Source: Isoetes taiwanensis (lineage: Eukaryota > Streptophyta > Lycopodiopsida > Isoetales > Isoetaceae). Taken from it: a DNA stretch of 64,000 nt. Location: assembly GCA_021234155.1 (NCBI GenBank), contig JAJEKV010000046.1:1074280-1138279 (forward strand), in the 5' to 3' direction. The notes below the pieces were generated by a model. The model was not told the origin of the DNA and made no database searches. It saw only the letters and a list, made by a program, of their open reading frames with translations. Positions within the stretch are counted from its first letter, which is position 1. The number at the start of each line of letters is the position of its first letter. The position numbers were made by a program, and so were the translations under genes. This document shows, piece by piece, positions 19,917 to 31,713 of the stretch.

Positions 19917-22026
19917 TTAATCATCATCTTCATCTGCAGTATCGGGAACATCGTTCAGACTTCAATCAAGTGAGAAGCATAAAGCACGAGAATGATGAGT
20001 ACCTGAACGGACATCATCCCCTATTTTCCCTCCTGCTTTGATTTGATTAACTAGCATTCGGAAAATAAGAATCCACCAATACACATGAAGGACAAACAGA
20101 CTAATTAGCAAAGTGTTGAATACATAGTACATAATTGGCCCATAACCTGCATGCTTCTTAATATCAAGCACTTTGAGAACTTCGTAGCTGCAAAGGAGCA
20201 ATAAGCTTTTTTAGCACCATAACACATTTCTTAAGAAATAAAATTGTCTAAAACTACAGTTTTCTGGAACTACATTTACGGTGATGGCATGGATAATAAC
20301 CTCTTGCGATCCATGACAAGGTACTTTTCCTACAAAACATCCCAGCCTATGACAATGATTTCCATATTTCTTCTAATTTCGAAATATCAACCACCAAATT
20401 CTTGAAAAATGATGCCACCTACTTATATAATCTGCTTCGTTCCTTATGGTATTCTTCAATAACATAGCTACACAGTCATGGCGAACATTACCACCAAATT
20501 TAAGAGAGAAGAACAGTAACAAGAGCCACGGGAAAGCTTTAGTCAGGCAGCTGGAAAGTTCATTTGGGGTGGAAGAATGGGATGTCTGCAGTAACCTGTC
20601 ATCAGAGTTATGTTTTAAGCACATCCTTTTTCATCTACTCTCCAATATGTTCTTTTCCATAATACTCTAGATTGTGTACCCTATTCCTTTGTCTTCTGGC
20701 ATCTACATAAAAGATGCCACATCTTGCCTAATGTATTCATCACCAAGCCTAAGAAAATTAAGGTGAAAGATATTCCATTAACTTTCTCTGTCCCGGCTAG
20801 CAATGAAGCAACTTCCCATACCTTGTACTTCTAATAATCCAGAAAGGAAAGTAGATGAGACGAAGAATCACCCAAGAGACCGCAAAAATAGCAAAAGACA
20901 CGTCCGGAACAACAGGAATGCCTGCATACTTTGTCATTTTCCCAATCTCTAGAAACACGTCACTGGCATCATGCAAAGCTAGCACGACAGAGCCAACACG
21001 AGAAAATCTGCAATGCATTAATTATTGATACCAGAGACACACAATAAGGCAAGAATTTAAAGTAGTATACCTGGCCATAAAAGAAAACACAATCAGAATC
21101 ACTGTAGAAACATGATGGAGCATGCTCACAACAAAGTCTTTCCTTCTCGTCTCCCAGAAAAGAAGTGCAAATATGCTATAGACATAAAATCCACTTGCAA
21201 AGGAGTATAATACTTTCAATTTTAACCTGAGACTAAAGAAATCTACGTAAGACTAAAATCCAAGCACATTGATCTGGAAAAAGGTACAGGAAGGATTCTC
21301 ACTTAGCTTTCTGTTCTGGCCATACTTGACTCCCAGGTCCTACCCAAAATTGTTTTGTATCTCTGAACCATGGCTCCTGATATGTAATAAGCACGGCAAA
21401 GATTTCGGCAGATAAATAGTACACAAGTTTCCAACCTGATTCCTTGAACTTCACATGTAATTTCTTTACTTCTTCCTGCTCTGCTTTGCTAAGTTTCTTA
21501 AATAAATGAACGGGCCTTTTGAATACAAGTTTCCACCCCAACGCCTGAATACATAATGTGGAAATTAGATGTGGAATAACAAACAGCTTACTGTGGAAGA
21601 GTGAATAAACCTCGCAATCACAAATTACGTAATCAAACTTTCTCCATTATGGATATGTTTTGGCAATCTTTAGGATACTGTAATTAGAATTTGAGTTTCT
21701 TCTTTGTAAACTTCTTATGGCTTACAAGTCAACATAGTCAACGCTTGAAACAAGGTCAAACACAATTTCAGAAAGTGATGGATCTAGTGAACAATGTTCT
21801 GCATTGTTTCTTGGGTCAAGTCTGCTCTTAATGTAACGTTTTCCAAAATGAAAGAAGTCAGAATAACATGCCATACCTCTAAGACGAGCCGATCTAATAG
21901 AAATCGAACCAATGGAAATAAAAGGGCGAAGAAAGGCGCCATGATACACAAATCCCATGCCACGGGATCACTTTCTGTCTCCCAGTCGCTCCTAAATCTC
22001 TGCAGAACCATGTGGGGAGTGCGCAT
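19917..22026 (-). CDS. Ceramide synthase (LAG1/LOH, TLC domain)
   Basis: Six exons on the minus strand: 22026-21877, 21544-21303, 21226-21071, 21007-20822, 20187-20003 and 19933-19917. All have GT-AG introns, and together they encode 311 residues. Ceramide synthase N-acylates sphingoid bases with fatty acyl-CoA in the ER membrane. Membrane segments are visible from [16 protein letters not shown] onward. The Lag1 motif is clear: [20 protein letters not shown] (the catalytic His pair), then [18 protein letters not shown], then [41 protein letters not shown] and the C-terminus DDVRSDEDDD place it with plant LOH1/LOH3-type enzymes (very-long-chain acyl-CoA preference in Arabidopsis). The start is the first in-frame ATG; GTG at 22050 is not a plausible start. 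The last exon is only 17 nt, and intron 4 is 634 bp. It appears intact. Confidence 0.95.
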
Positions 22027-22475
22027 GGTCGCCGTCTGATGGTAGAGCACAAAATTGAGATCTAGATCACTACTCCTTCCTCAGAAGAACGGGGAGAAAT
22101 GGAAAAGGAGTTCTTAGAGTTTCCAAGCTTGGCCTGGTAGAGATAAAACAGAATAAACCAATATGCAAGGGCAAGGGGTTATGTTGGTTTCGCAGATTAG
22201 GTTGATCTGTTTCTTTGAAGATGCCGAAGAAATGCCCGGAGCCATAGCCAGGTCCTTCGATCTAAAACCCCTGAAGAAAAGTTCTCCCACGCTCTACCAT
22301 TGCAAAACGTCCGGATGCGGTATTTATTATTTATCCAGTTAATCTGAAATTTGGGTCCTTACTTTTTTTTTTGGTCACTCCAAAAATTGGATATTCAAAT
22401 TGCATGGCATAATTTAAATTAGACTTTCATTTGTTACACGGGCTTAAATTTTCTTTTTTTCCCCTTAAAAAGTAA
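22027..22475 (-). promoter_or_regulatory. Ceramide synthase 5' UTR and promoter region
   Basis: The sequence directly upstream of the start codon. No clear TATA box was found. It is cut off at 22,475 by the end of a Helitron-like element, so distal promoter sequence may have been displaced. Confidence 0.35.
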
Positions 22476-22488
22476 CTAGTAAACGTGT

Positions 22489-22505
22489 GCCCGGCGTTGC
22501 CGGGC
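22489..22505 (-). terminator. Helitron 3' subterminal hairpin
   Basis: A perfect 7-bp stem with a 3-base loop, 9 bases from the terminal CTAG. This is the element's rolling-circle termination signal by analogy with known Helitrons; it is not a transcription terminator. Confidence 0.7.
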
Positions 22506-25500
22506 TAATGTCCTGGCATTTTTACTCGGCATTTAACATCTATATGCGCAACTTCAACAATAGCACATGTTGACATTGGCAAGAATGGACATTATTTGCT
22601 TTTGTAATTATTTTTAATATTAGTGAAATTGTCTAATGACAATATCATCAATGTATTAACTTTGCATTTATGGATTTTATAAGAGAAAACAATGTTCTAT
22701 AAGGAATATGTGCGGGGCAGTTAAATCTACCTCTAAAGACTAAAATATGAAAAGCCAGATCCAAAACTTATGCTCAAAATATCACCCTTAGAAGTAGTTA
22801 AATACATCAACAAAAATAAGTACAGAAATATAACACACAAAATTTTGTCCTCATTCATTGGTGTAATTTAGCTCATGAATGAACTCTAAATATGCATCTC
22901 CACACCAAGGGCATAATCTTGTACTTTGTTTAGATGCTCTCGTGATGACTTCACTTCTCCGATATCGGTTTGTAGACCCTAAAATACATTCCATTATATA
23001 TTCCAACACAGGTAAGTTCTTTTGCTACTAAAATGCCGCGCTTAAGTTGGGATGCATCTTAGAGGCATTACATCTTAAAGACTTTGCGACATCAGGACTT
23101 ATCGATTCTAGAGGTTCACTTCATTATATTGAGAACTCATGGTCCCTTCCTTAAACTTGTAGATATAAAATAAATGGTGCTATGAGCATAAATTTTATTT
23201 CGAACTTAAATTACGTCATAATGAGTGGCAACTTTATTTGTCTTTTTCCATTTATCATAAAGACAACATCCTCAAAAGTTCATAAGAGACATGGACAGAC
23301 ATGCACAACTTTTATCCCGACATGTATATTTACATTAAAATTTAGGGTAGGCTTTTTTCATGTTTAAAACAGGTACTTGGCAATTGTAGGCGTATAGGAA
23401 ATGGATGCTCTAAATGCAAGAGGTGCCCTAAGCATAAACTTCAACTACAATTCTTTATAAGAACAAACTTATGGATGGAAAAGTTTTCATCCGCCACTGT
23501 TTGATAAACCATACATCTATTACCCTTCAAATATATGGAACCAAGTACACCTTTCTTATAAATAAGTTGTAGAATTATGAAGGGACATAAAACATGAATA
23601 TTGCAAAAGATTGTGAAACAAATATATATACCTTTGCTTTAAAAGGATCTTTCAAAGCACTAATAACAAACATCTGGAAAAGAAAAAAAATTATCACTTG
23701 CTCCATTCCATAGCTTTTGAGAACCTACACATTACAACAATAGCATGATAAAAATACAACACATGCTTAAATCAACTTATGTTACCTTACTTACCCTGCA
23801 CGAAAAGTAGACAAATATTCTTCCTATAAGGAATGCAGGAACGACATTATTCATTTATTGTTGGTTCTCAAAACTTGAAATGTAAGATCCCTACAATAGA
23901 ATAATGTCAAAAATGATGGTAACTACACTTATACAAATGCACAAAACAAAGGCTCCCTAGGGTTAACCACAGATTAGAAAACTTATTCTCATACACTAAT
24001 CTGTTACATACTTAGACCTATCTCCAATAAATAGAAATCCTGAAGAATGACTGCAGATGTGCACATTCAAGAAATAGAAGCAAAGCATGATTCAACTGTT
24101 GTTCTTGTAGCCATGGCAGTGAATAAGTGAAGAAATCTCATTCGCAAAAAGACTTTAAGGCAAGGCAAGAATTAAGGTTCAAAAGAAGCCTGCATCGAAA
24201 ATAGTTTAGCATGTGCAATCCACGATTTGATTTGTAAGATCTCATGGTGTTTGCAAGAAGCTTCTTCACAGTGCTGATTCGAAACCTCAAAGTCCAAAAT
24301 CATATAACATTTTGCCAGATTCTTTTCTTAACACTACAAATGAGAAATCTGAATACTCCAGTGTACATAGTTTTCTGGCACATACCTCTGTAGGATCAGA
24401 AGAAATAAAAGAATGATTTTGTACCTGCCATCTTACTTCTATGCTGTTAAGATCATCCAAAAATATTCCGACCACAGAACCTAACTTGCAATATACCACA
24501 GAATCATAAATCTATTTGATCTGCTTACATAAATTTTTAGGTGTGTCCGATGTATCGATGTATCGGATCCAATCTTTCATAAGACATGCAGACTATCAAC
24601 AATGCAATCGCAAAGACAATATGCGAGAACACCATAATTTATAAGACAAAGCTTTCCATTACAGATTTGTAACCGGTCATTAATCATAGCTTCAAATATC
24701 TCATGCATCCCTGTAAGCAAACAGAATTGGTGTATGAGTTGTGGGCTGGATAAACTTGCTGCGCACCAGATCTTTGCTATAGATTCATTGATTGGGTTGT
24801 GGGTGTGATATCTAGCTCTTGCTGTGAATGGAAAAAGATCCTGCCAGATAAATGGCCTATACATAGGCTCAGATAAAATTAGGTTCAGATTTGTCGGTTA
24901 GGGCCAAGGAAAGGGCTACGAATCCGGCTTCACCAGGCCCATTACAATCATTTAAGCCATGGTCTACGGTTCAATCTAAATTTGAGAAACAGGATGCGGC
25001 TCAATCAGCACAAAAAAAATGCTCAGAGTAATGGAAAAGGAACGGGTCTTGCCTGACTCTGAGAAAGAAAGAAAACATAGATAGAGATGGGCTTGGATGC
25101 AGGGTGGGCGCCGATTCATACACCATGCTTCAATCACATATCAGATATATCAACAACAGCATGCAGGAATTATGCGCTTGAAAGCGTTTCAAAAACTGAA
25201 GAATGCAAGAAAGAATGCGAACACAAAACAGGAATTTGACTAAAGCAAAATCATTTTCGTTTTACCTGAAGCGCCGAAACACCTAAACAGAGAATTTCCT
25301 AAATAGAGACGTGAATGCCTTCGGGTTTGCATGACCTTGGATTACGAAACCATTTGTCCAGATAGTTCTGTTACCTCCGGTTAATACAAAAGCTTTAATA
25401 GGCTACAAATCATATCCTTTTATCAGAGAAAAGTTTGAAAACTTTGTGCAAAAGAATAAGAGATTAACTACGGCAAAATTGAAAAACACAGAGGCTATTC

Positions 25501-25589
25501 ATCGTGTAAGGCCGATCTAAGGCAAGAAGACCACTTCAACGACCTCTGCTTGCCGACCTCTGATTGCAAAAAAAGGTATCTTAAAATGA

Positions 25590-25710
25590 TTTTACCTCAG
25601 GAAGAAATGCCGGGAAGAAATGCCCTCAAGAAGAAATGCTGCCCTCAGGAAGAAATGCTGCTACACCGATTGCGCTTAGGAAAAAATGCTGCTTGCACCG
25701 ATTGCTCTTC
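25590..25710. repeat. Short tandem repeat 'aagaaatgctgccctcagg'
   Basis: About five imperfect units of a 15-20 bp motif (aggaagaaatgccggg, aagaagaaatgctgccctc, aggaagaaatgctgc, aggaaaaaatgctgc), two of them followed by 'accgattgcgct'/'accgattgctct'. Confidence 0.8.
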
Positions 25711-26179
25711 CGGTTAGGGTAAATTTTAAGGAAGGATTTAAACTCCAGGAGGAGAATCCAGTATTATTATGGCAGGCAGCGCTGCCGTTTCACAGAGAAG
25801 AGTGGAGGCTAACAAATAGGAATGCATGCCAAAAGCGTGCATAATTTTGGGACTTTATTTTTCTTGCCGGATTTACATTTTTGGATTCCAAAATTTCGCT
25901 TTTTCGCCGGATTTCGATGTACACAGGCGGCCGGAAAAAGGAGGACACAACCCCCCAACACAATTTAAGTAAGTAGATAGTGCACACGTAATATTTATAT
26001 CACATAAAGACCCAATTCTTTTGGTTCTATGAGGCCAATAAATACAGCTCCTATACAGAGAGGGCAAATAGAATGCCACCTAGAGACATGCATTCTAAAA
26101 CTTAAAAACTCAGAATTTAGATCGAACTAGTGATATACCAGATGGCTCTTATTTTATTGTTTAGAGCAAACTGTGCAAT

Positions 26180-26546
26180 AGAGTCTTTTTTTTTTTTTAG
26201 GGTAAGATATTTTATATTAATATAGTGAACAGATTACACTTATTTGAGGCTCCACAATAGGCCTGATAGGAAAAATTTAAACACAAAGGATGCCTTATGG
26301 ATCAAATATGAAGAATTCAATCTATCAATCCAAGACCGGGGTCTAAAACCAGGTCCAATCCTTCGAATTTGAGCAGAGATAAAGATCACTATAAGTCCTA
26401 AAGCTGCCACCATCTGAAGCTCCTCCACCGAAAGATGCAAGCTAATGAAGATCTCACAAGAGCAACTGTCATTCCACGCATTAACTTGGCCTGCTATATT
26501 ATCCTGCATAGAAGTAAAGTCGTATTTAATTAAAGTGGGACTCATT
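26180..26546 (-). repeat. Repeat fragment shared with 39.2 kb
   Basis: 'gtcgtatttaattaaagtgg' plus GA at 26,519-26,540 is the reverse complement of 39,210-39,231. The minus-strand frame (26,240-26,545) is hydrophobic and not recognised. A T-run and AT-rich sequence at 26,187-26,222 may be the element's tail. Confidence 0.4.
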
Positions 26547-27795
26547 CCATTCCCACTTTTTTTCGAAACCCTGTTAATTTACACGAAAAGGAGCACCCCG
26601 ACCCGAAAACTATCCTTAATTCGAATTTTTGTCTGTTATTGTGCATCCAAGCTTTCTTCCAGTTTTCCCTGGATAGCGAGTCGAGAACAAGAACAATGCA
26701 ACTAAAACAAAGGAAATTCATTAAAGATTGAAACCAAAGCTGTAGTTGAAAAAGAATTTTTATTAATAAATTGAATAGGTACAATGTATTTTACATCGGA
26801 CGCAGAGACCATGGCGGTCTTCTTTGTCACTTCTGATTACATCATCGTGGTAGGTGGTCCACCTTAGGGGATTAACTGGCGGCGCTTCTTCACGCCCGGC
26901 ATTGTAAGCCTTGGGGGCAACTTGAAGAGTGTGGAATGCCTCACGTGGAGGTGCCTCTGGAGCCACCGGCTGACCTGTCCACCCGACTTCTCCACTCTCC
27001 TCCCGCAGCTTTTCATCGAATATGCTCCATCCCCAACCTCCGTGGATGTTATGCAATGCTTGCAAGATGCTTTGAGCTTCCTGAACTTCATGAAATTTCT
27101 TGGCGTCTTCGGGTGTGCATGGCGTCAGCATTCACGAGCAACCTTATCCCAAAGGCCGGGCAAGAGTGTATCGTGGCGGGATGCGCGCTGAACGGTATCC
27201 CTTCCGCCTTGGCGGGATCTGTCTTGCTGGAGCGGTCTCTGTGATGCCCGAACGGGATGCTGTCTTTGGTGTCGGATGCGTGCCAACCACCGGAGCAAGG
27301 AGAGTCTATGATTAACAATTACGGTGCCATTAGTCAAAACGAAGAAAAGAATGGTGAAATCAAATTACAATAGAGAACATTCATTCCATATAACCGCATC
27401 CAATCACGCGTGAAAAGTAGTGTCTTTCTCGACTGCGAGTCGAAAAGGCCCTAAAAGTCAAAAGTACAACCATTCTCATTAGAATATGGTTGCATCCAAT
27501 CACACATGGAAGCATACAAATGGTTTCGTCAAACAAGCGGTTGCCTTTCTCGACTCGCGAGAGTCGAAAGGCCTGTGAAACCCAATGTACAACCATTATC
27601 ATAATAGATTATGGCTGCATTTAGTCACACAAACAAACATACAAATGGTTTCATCAATAGACAAGCATGCCTTTCTAACTCAGACGAAATGAGAAAGCCA
27701 AAACTCAATATACATGTATATTCATTACAAAATATAGTACATTTCTTCACAATATTCACAAATTTGACTATCTCGAAAGCGAGGTCACTCTTCTT
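26547..27795 (-). other. Unclassified frames, left part of a GC-rich decayed unit
   Basis: From 26,790 the minus-strand frame (26,763-27,131) includes DAKKFHEVQEAQSILQALHN and GEVGWTGQPVAPEAPPREAF, with no recognised domain. Palindrome copies begin at 27,427 and 27,547. A 'gttgcatccaatcacacatg' block recurs near 27,395, 27,480 and 27,610 with a spacing of about 85-130 bp. This is probably the 3' portion of the broken minus-strand unit at 28-32 kb. Confidence 0.4.
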
Positions 27796-27799
27796 GATC

Positions 27800-28493
27800 A
27801 CCAAAATATTTGTCGCCCATAGCTTTCATGATCGCTACGGCTCTGGATCGGGTTCCTTGAGGCTCTGGATAGTTCCTAATCACATCGGCCACAAGAATGG
27901 CAAAGAGGGATTCCACCAAGACAGGACAAAGTCCGAAAGACAACCACCTATCCGTCTCATACTCTTAAATTCGATAAGTCTTAGCAATGATTGTATTTTT
28001 ATGAAGTTATGATAGCACTTGTAGGCGAGTCGCCTATGATCAGCGTGTTGTGTTTGCCAAAGTCCGAATTGTTCATAAACCCCGCCCGACCTTTTCACCA
28101 TAATATGCTTCCCCTTTGTGATGGCCGGATCGAGTCCCGACACATGCCGACCCTTTCGTTTCCCCAAACAAACTTGAACTTCAAAACTGGAAGGCCGAGA
28201 ACACCAAGAACATTGACAATATTTTTTCTTTGCCATACAAGACCATATGGCCACCGAATCCCCGTTCCTGGCACCATTCAACAATTTCCTTTGCTCTAGG
28301 CCTCGGATACGATTTTATGCTCCGTTTTTAGGGGGATCTGCGAGATGTTACGCTCGAGGGGCGTCTTTATCGTGGTATCTGCAGCTAATACTCCATTGAC
28401 GTCAAATATTACAAGCTTGGTGGGACCAAATAAATCCCGGTTGGAGTTTGGCTCACCATATTTCCGGTTCATCGGGATCCATATGGGGATCAT
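27800..28493 (-). pseudogene. FCP1-like HAD phosphatase domain, broken
   Basis: Minus-strand motifs appear in order across shifting frames: TKLVIFDVNGVLAADTT (HAD motif I DxN, near 28,410), an EWCQERGFGGHMVLYGKEK segment, FKFVWGNERVGMCRDS, and NTLIIGDSPTSAII (motif IV, near 28,030-28,060). This is the layout of plant FCP1/SCP-like HAD phosphatases (DLNGxL ... LLIDDSPYKA). Stops and frameshifts break it and the second motif-I acidic residue is N rather than D, which is common in this plant subfamily. Whether it was a host gene copy or part of a mobile unit is not resolved. Confidence 0.65.
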
Positions 28494-28820
28494 TATTTTT
28501 CAGTCCTTTCGCCCGCCTTGTGTCTTGCTCTTGATTGTCTTTGGGGAGTGCAAAGGTGTCCTCCTCGCGACATGAACCGCCACTAGATATTGTCAATGAT
28601 CCCGAGTCGTTGACTTCGATCTCCCCGAAATGATGAGAGATGTCGATAGGAAAGCGAGTTTTCTCGACTCATGAAGTCGAGAATGGAAAAAGTTAGTCCG
28701 AAGGTTTCTCGACTCATGAAAGTCGAGAAACACCGAGAGAGCAAAGTGAACTCACCTCAATCTCGATTCTCAAGAATTTGTTCCAAAGATTCGGTCTAAA
28801 CCTTCGACATTCTCGTCTCC

Positions 28821-29456
28821 TCATGTTTCTCTCCCTCGCCTCGGGTTTGTCTTCGTCATCATCGCCCCTTCGCTTCCATTTGTCTTCCTCCCTTTGAAAT
28901 GCTCATGAAGCAGATCCAGGTATGACCGAATGGTTTCAACCATGTCCTTATTTCCAACCACGGATATAGGTTTCATTCCATACAGCATAGCCCCCTGAGA
29001 GAACAGGCCATTCATGTACCACTCGCATACAATTTGATCTTCCTCGACCAAGCTGGTTATGAAGTACTTGATAACTCTTGGCCAGATAGGAATTCTATGT
29101 ATAGGACCTGTCGCACCATCATTGCTGACTTTGTCCATCGATGGCACATCCTCCATAAATCTGCCGCCCTTCCACGGTTCCATCTGCTCTTGAGAAATCA
29201 TGAACCTGTCGAGATAATGATGTTCGCTAGACCACCACTTGTCCAGGTCTACAGCCGATCTTGAAACCAAAACCAAAACTATATTGGCAAAGCTTGGTGC
29301 CTTCGGCAAGCCAAGTCTACACTCATGTTCAAGTTTGTATATGGAGTACAAGATCTTGTTGTTGAAGTTAATATCAGCTGCCCATTGGGAGACAGCAGTT
29401 GTCTGATTGCCCGGCATGCAAAAGACAAGGAAACCGAAAGTATCCGTGTCGGTCAT
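28821..29456 (-). other. Unknown 211-aa frame, possibly methyltransferase-related
   Basis: The longest open frame of the window that is not explained by a known gene. It contains GFLVFCMPGNQTTAVSQW, DLDKWWSSEHHYLDRFM, PIWPRVIKYFITSLVEEDQ and GMKPISVVGNKDMVETIRS. The order 'VIKYFI..EEDQIVCEW....GAMLYGMKPISVVGNKDM' is reminiscent of the motif that ends N6/N4 DNA methyltransferases (VxDPFxGSG...GrxxiGiExd), but the DPF and GSG residues are missing. I treat the resemblance as weak. Upstream in the same orientation, frames at 29,374-29,732 and 29,749-30,099 (QADPKLFDGAIYEKDT, GRQGNALIYRRNPGWN) seem to be earlier parts of the same protein after frameshifts. Confidence 0.45.
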
Positions 29457-29483
29457 GTCCGAACATCGCCTTGTACCAACGCT

Positions 29484-30099
29484 CTATGTCGGCTTTGTCA
29501 TAAAAAAGGGTGGGGTCTTGATCATATTGATGGCAAATAGTGCCACGCCCCAAAGCCGCCTGCACCACCAAATCCCTTGTGTCCCAATGTTACCGTGAAT
29601 GGGGGAGCTATCATCGGCCTTAAATGGGACCACCCCAATCCAAGCTTCCTCTTCGAATTGCCATAGCACGTTCGAGGAAGGGAAGGGTTTTGACGCTACG
29701 CTTTTAGCTTGGTGTTGATGTAGGGTTGACATAGACGGTTCAATTCCTTCATGTCTTCCTCATCAAGGGCAGCCTTTTCCTTGTAATAATCAAAGTCATG
29801 GTATTCATTGGAAGCAACATTGCGAGAACTTCTGTGATGCCTTCTTCCAACCGCGCCGTCTCTTTAGGACTGTGGCATAATCCTTTAAGTCCCCGCATTT
29901 TTGAGCTTCTACTTTTCCTTAGCGGATTGTTCCATCCGGGATTACGCCTGTAGATCAAAGCGTTTCCTTGTCGGCCGGGCCTCGTATCCTTTTCATAAAT
30001 TGCCCCGTCGAACAACTTTGGGTCCGCTTGCATGGAAATTCCCCATTGCTGTCCTTCCTTCACTTGCCTCTTGTCCATTGAGCCCATATCTCGGTCCAT
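29484..30099 (-). pseudogene. Upstream frames of the unknown minus-strand protein
   Basis: Two frames (29,484-29,732 and 29,749-30,099) read in the same direction as the 211-aa frame, with coding-like composition: WQFEEEAWIGVVPFKADDSS, GNIGTQGIWW, MQADPKLFDGAIYEKD. They abut and change frame, as expected of a broken single gene. No family recognised. Confidence 0.4.
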
Positions 30100-30429
30100 T
30101 TCTCCCGGACCGCCTCGGTGCTAAGAATGAGGTCATATTGGTCCGAGAGACTCCCCGCCCTTTCTTGGTGTTCTCTTCTTCTTTTCCTCTTCATCCTCCC
30201 CTCATGATCTTCACGCCTTCCAGTGAGAACATATCTGCAGAGTTTCTCAAAGGTCTTCCACTTATCCGGGGAGCCCTGTTTCCTTTAGGGCCGAGGACAA
30301 CCCAATGCTTTCCACTTCTTCCGGCGTGTATGATCACGGTCGGGATACGGGCTGCATTCATAAATGTCCCAATGTTAGAGCATGAAAGTATCTACTAACA
30401 CCCGGTAAACACTAAATAGGAGGATGGGG

Positions 30430-31200
30430 GGTTTCTCGACTCATGAGTCGAGAATACCCACAAGGAGAGGAGAAACATAGGAGAGTCAGGCCGGAGGCGA
30501 AAGCATCGCGCATTCCCAAATCTTTGCTTTCACGCCTCTTCGAACGATGCAACTTAGGATATAAACTAAGCGACATTGCCCGAAGAGGCGGGAAAAGAAA
30601 GATTGGGAAGGCTCGATGCTTTTGCTCTTCAGCCATTAATCTCCAGTGTTCTCTCTTTGCCCCTGGGGTTTCTCGACTCGCGAGTCGAGAAAGTGAGAGG
30701 AGCACAAGTAAGGAGAAGATTCAAGGGACTTTCTCGACTCACGAGTCGAGAATACCCTCGGGAGAGAACATGGTGCGAGTCTCGACCATGTTCTCTCCTC
30801 TCCGAAATTCTAATTCGAAGTGAAAACCGGAGTGAAAGCACCGCTCATTCCCAAATCCTTTCTTCTCGCCGCCTCTTGAACGATGCAACTTAGAATAGAA
30901 ACTAAAGCGACATTGCCCAAAGAGGCCGAGGAAGAAAGGATGGGAAGGGCTTCGATGCTTTCGATCGTCGACCATTAATCTCGAATGTTCTTTACCGCCC
31001 CGGGGTTTCTCGACTCGCGAGTCGAGAAAGTCCCTTGAATGTTTAATTTTTTCGGGTTTTCGATTCGCGAAGTCGAAAGCTCCGCATCCTTTGATTTTTT
31101 CTCTGAGTTCCCCGCTTTTCGACTCATGAGTCGAAAACCCGATATCAAATCGAGAAATGATAGGATGCTAGGGCTTTCTCGCGAGGTCGAAACCGCCGAA
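30430..31200. repeat. Palindrome cluster I
   Basis: Copies of the CTCGACT..AGTCGAG palindrome lie at 30,433-30,454 (ATG/CAT centre), 30,670-30,693 (perfect 24 bp, CGCG centre), 30,731-30,752, 31,006-31,029 (perfect 24 bp), about 31,055, 31,115 and 31,175. Between them a block 'aaagcatcgcgcattcccaaatc...aaactaagcgacattgcccg' at about 30,500-30,630 is repeated at 30,835-30,965. The minus-strand frame at 31,240-31,713 starts to the right of the cluster. Confidence 0.85.
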
Positions 31201-31239
31201 ATCGAAGTTATTTGCCTTATGTAGCCGGCACTTTCGGCG

Positions 31240-31713
31240 CTATTGTGTTCGGCGTTGGCTATCTTGGCGGCTTCGGTTCTTTGGCGTCTCCGCTGAAAGA
31301 ACTCTGCACTCTCGCTTGGCATATCTATCCTTGATCCTTTGCGGCACCTCCTTCTCCGTCTGCAATACTTGCGCCGCCCTCACCCGAATCTTTGACCGCC
31401 TACTACCCGAACCGGGCGTCTTTTTCCCCGAGGTTTTCCTCGGACTTCCGGTGAACAACCCGACCGGCCGATCTGGCGAAAGGTATGACATCCGCGGCAT
31501 TGGATGCGCAACATGATGTCGCACCATCGGGTTGAGAATCTCCAAAGATGTGTTTGGATTAAATTCCAATGGTTGAACAAGACGGCATCTCCCGTGCAAA
31601 CCTTCAAAGGCGTCGATGTCTAGCGGCGGCTTGTGTGATATTCCCAACGGATATCTTGAGCTAGCCGCTCCATTTTTACAGTGCCCCTCTACGTGAAATC
31701 CTGATGCGCTCAT
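31240..31713 (-). other. Unknown 157-aa basic frame
   Basis: The frame includes LVQPLEFNPNTSLEILNPMV, PRMSYLSPDRPVGLFTGSPR, then basic KTSGKKTPGSGSRRSKIRVR and KEVPQRIKDRYAKRECRVL. It is rich in Arg/Lys/Ser near the C-terminus, as in nuclear or DNA-binding linkers. It has the same orientation as the frames at 28-30 kb and may be the N-terminal part of the same broken gene. Not recognised. Confidence 0.4.

Larger units (their letters stand above)
22476..25977 (-). mobile_element. Helitron candidate, 3.5 kb
   Basis: The minus-strand 3' end is unusually clear: GCCCGGC-AAC-GCCGGGC hairpin (22,505-22,489), nine bases, then CTAG (22,479-22,476) followed by T. The best matching 5' end is A|TCTACTTACTTAAATTG at 25,977, nearly the same as the 5' end at 2,135. 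The AT insertion rule is met at both ends. No Rep/helicase frame is present, so it would be non-autonomous. Its interior has AT-rich sequence and short unknown frames (24,287-24,864) that could be captured DNA. Pairing of these two ends is inferred; they could belong to different copies. Confidence 0.5.

Noticed and set aside
30443-31322. Several ~100-aa frames on both strands containing SRLASRES or STRESR
   Set aside because: These peptides are translations of the palindrome in different frames, so the open frames are artefacts of the repeat.
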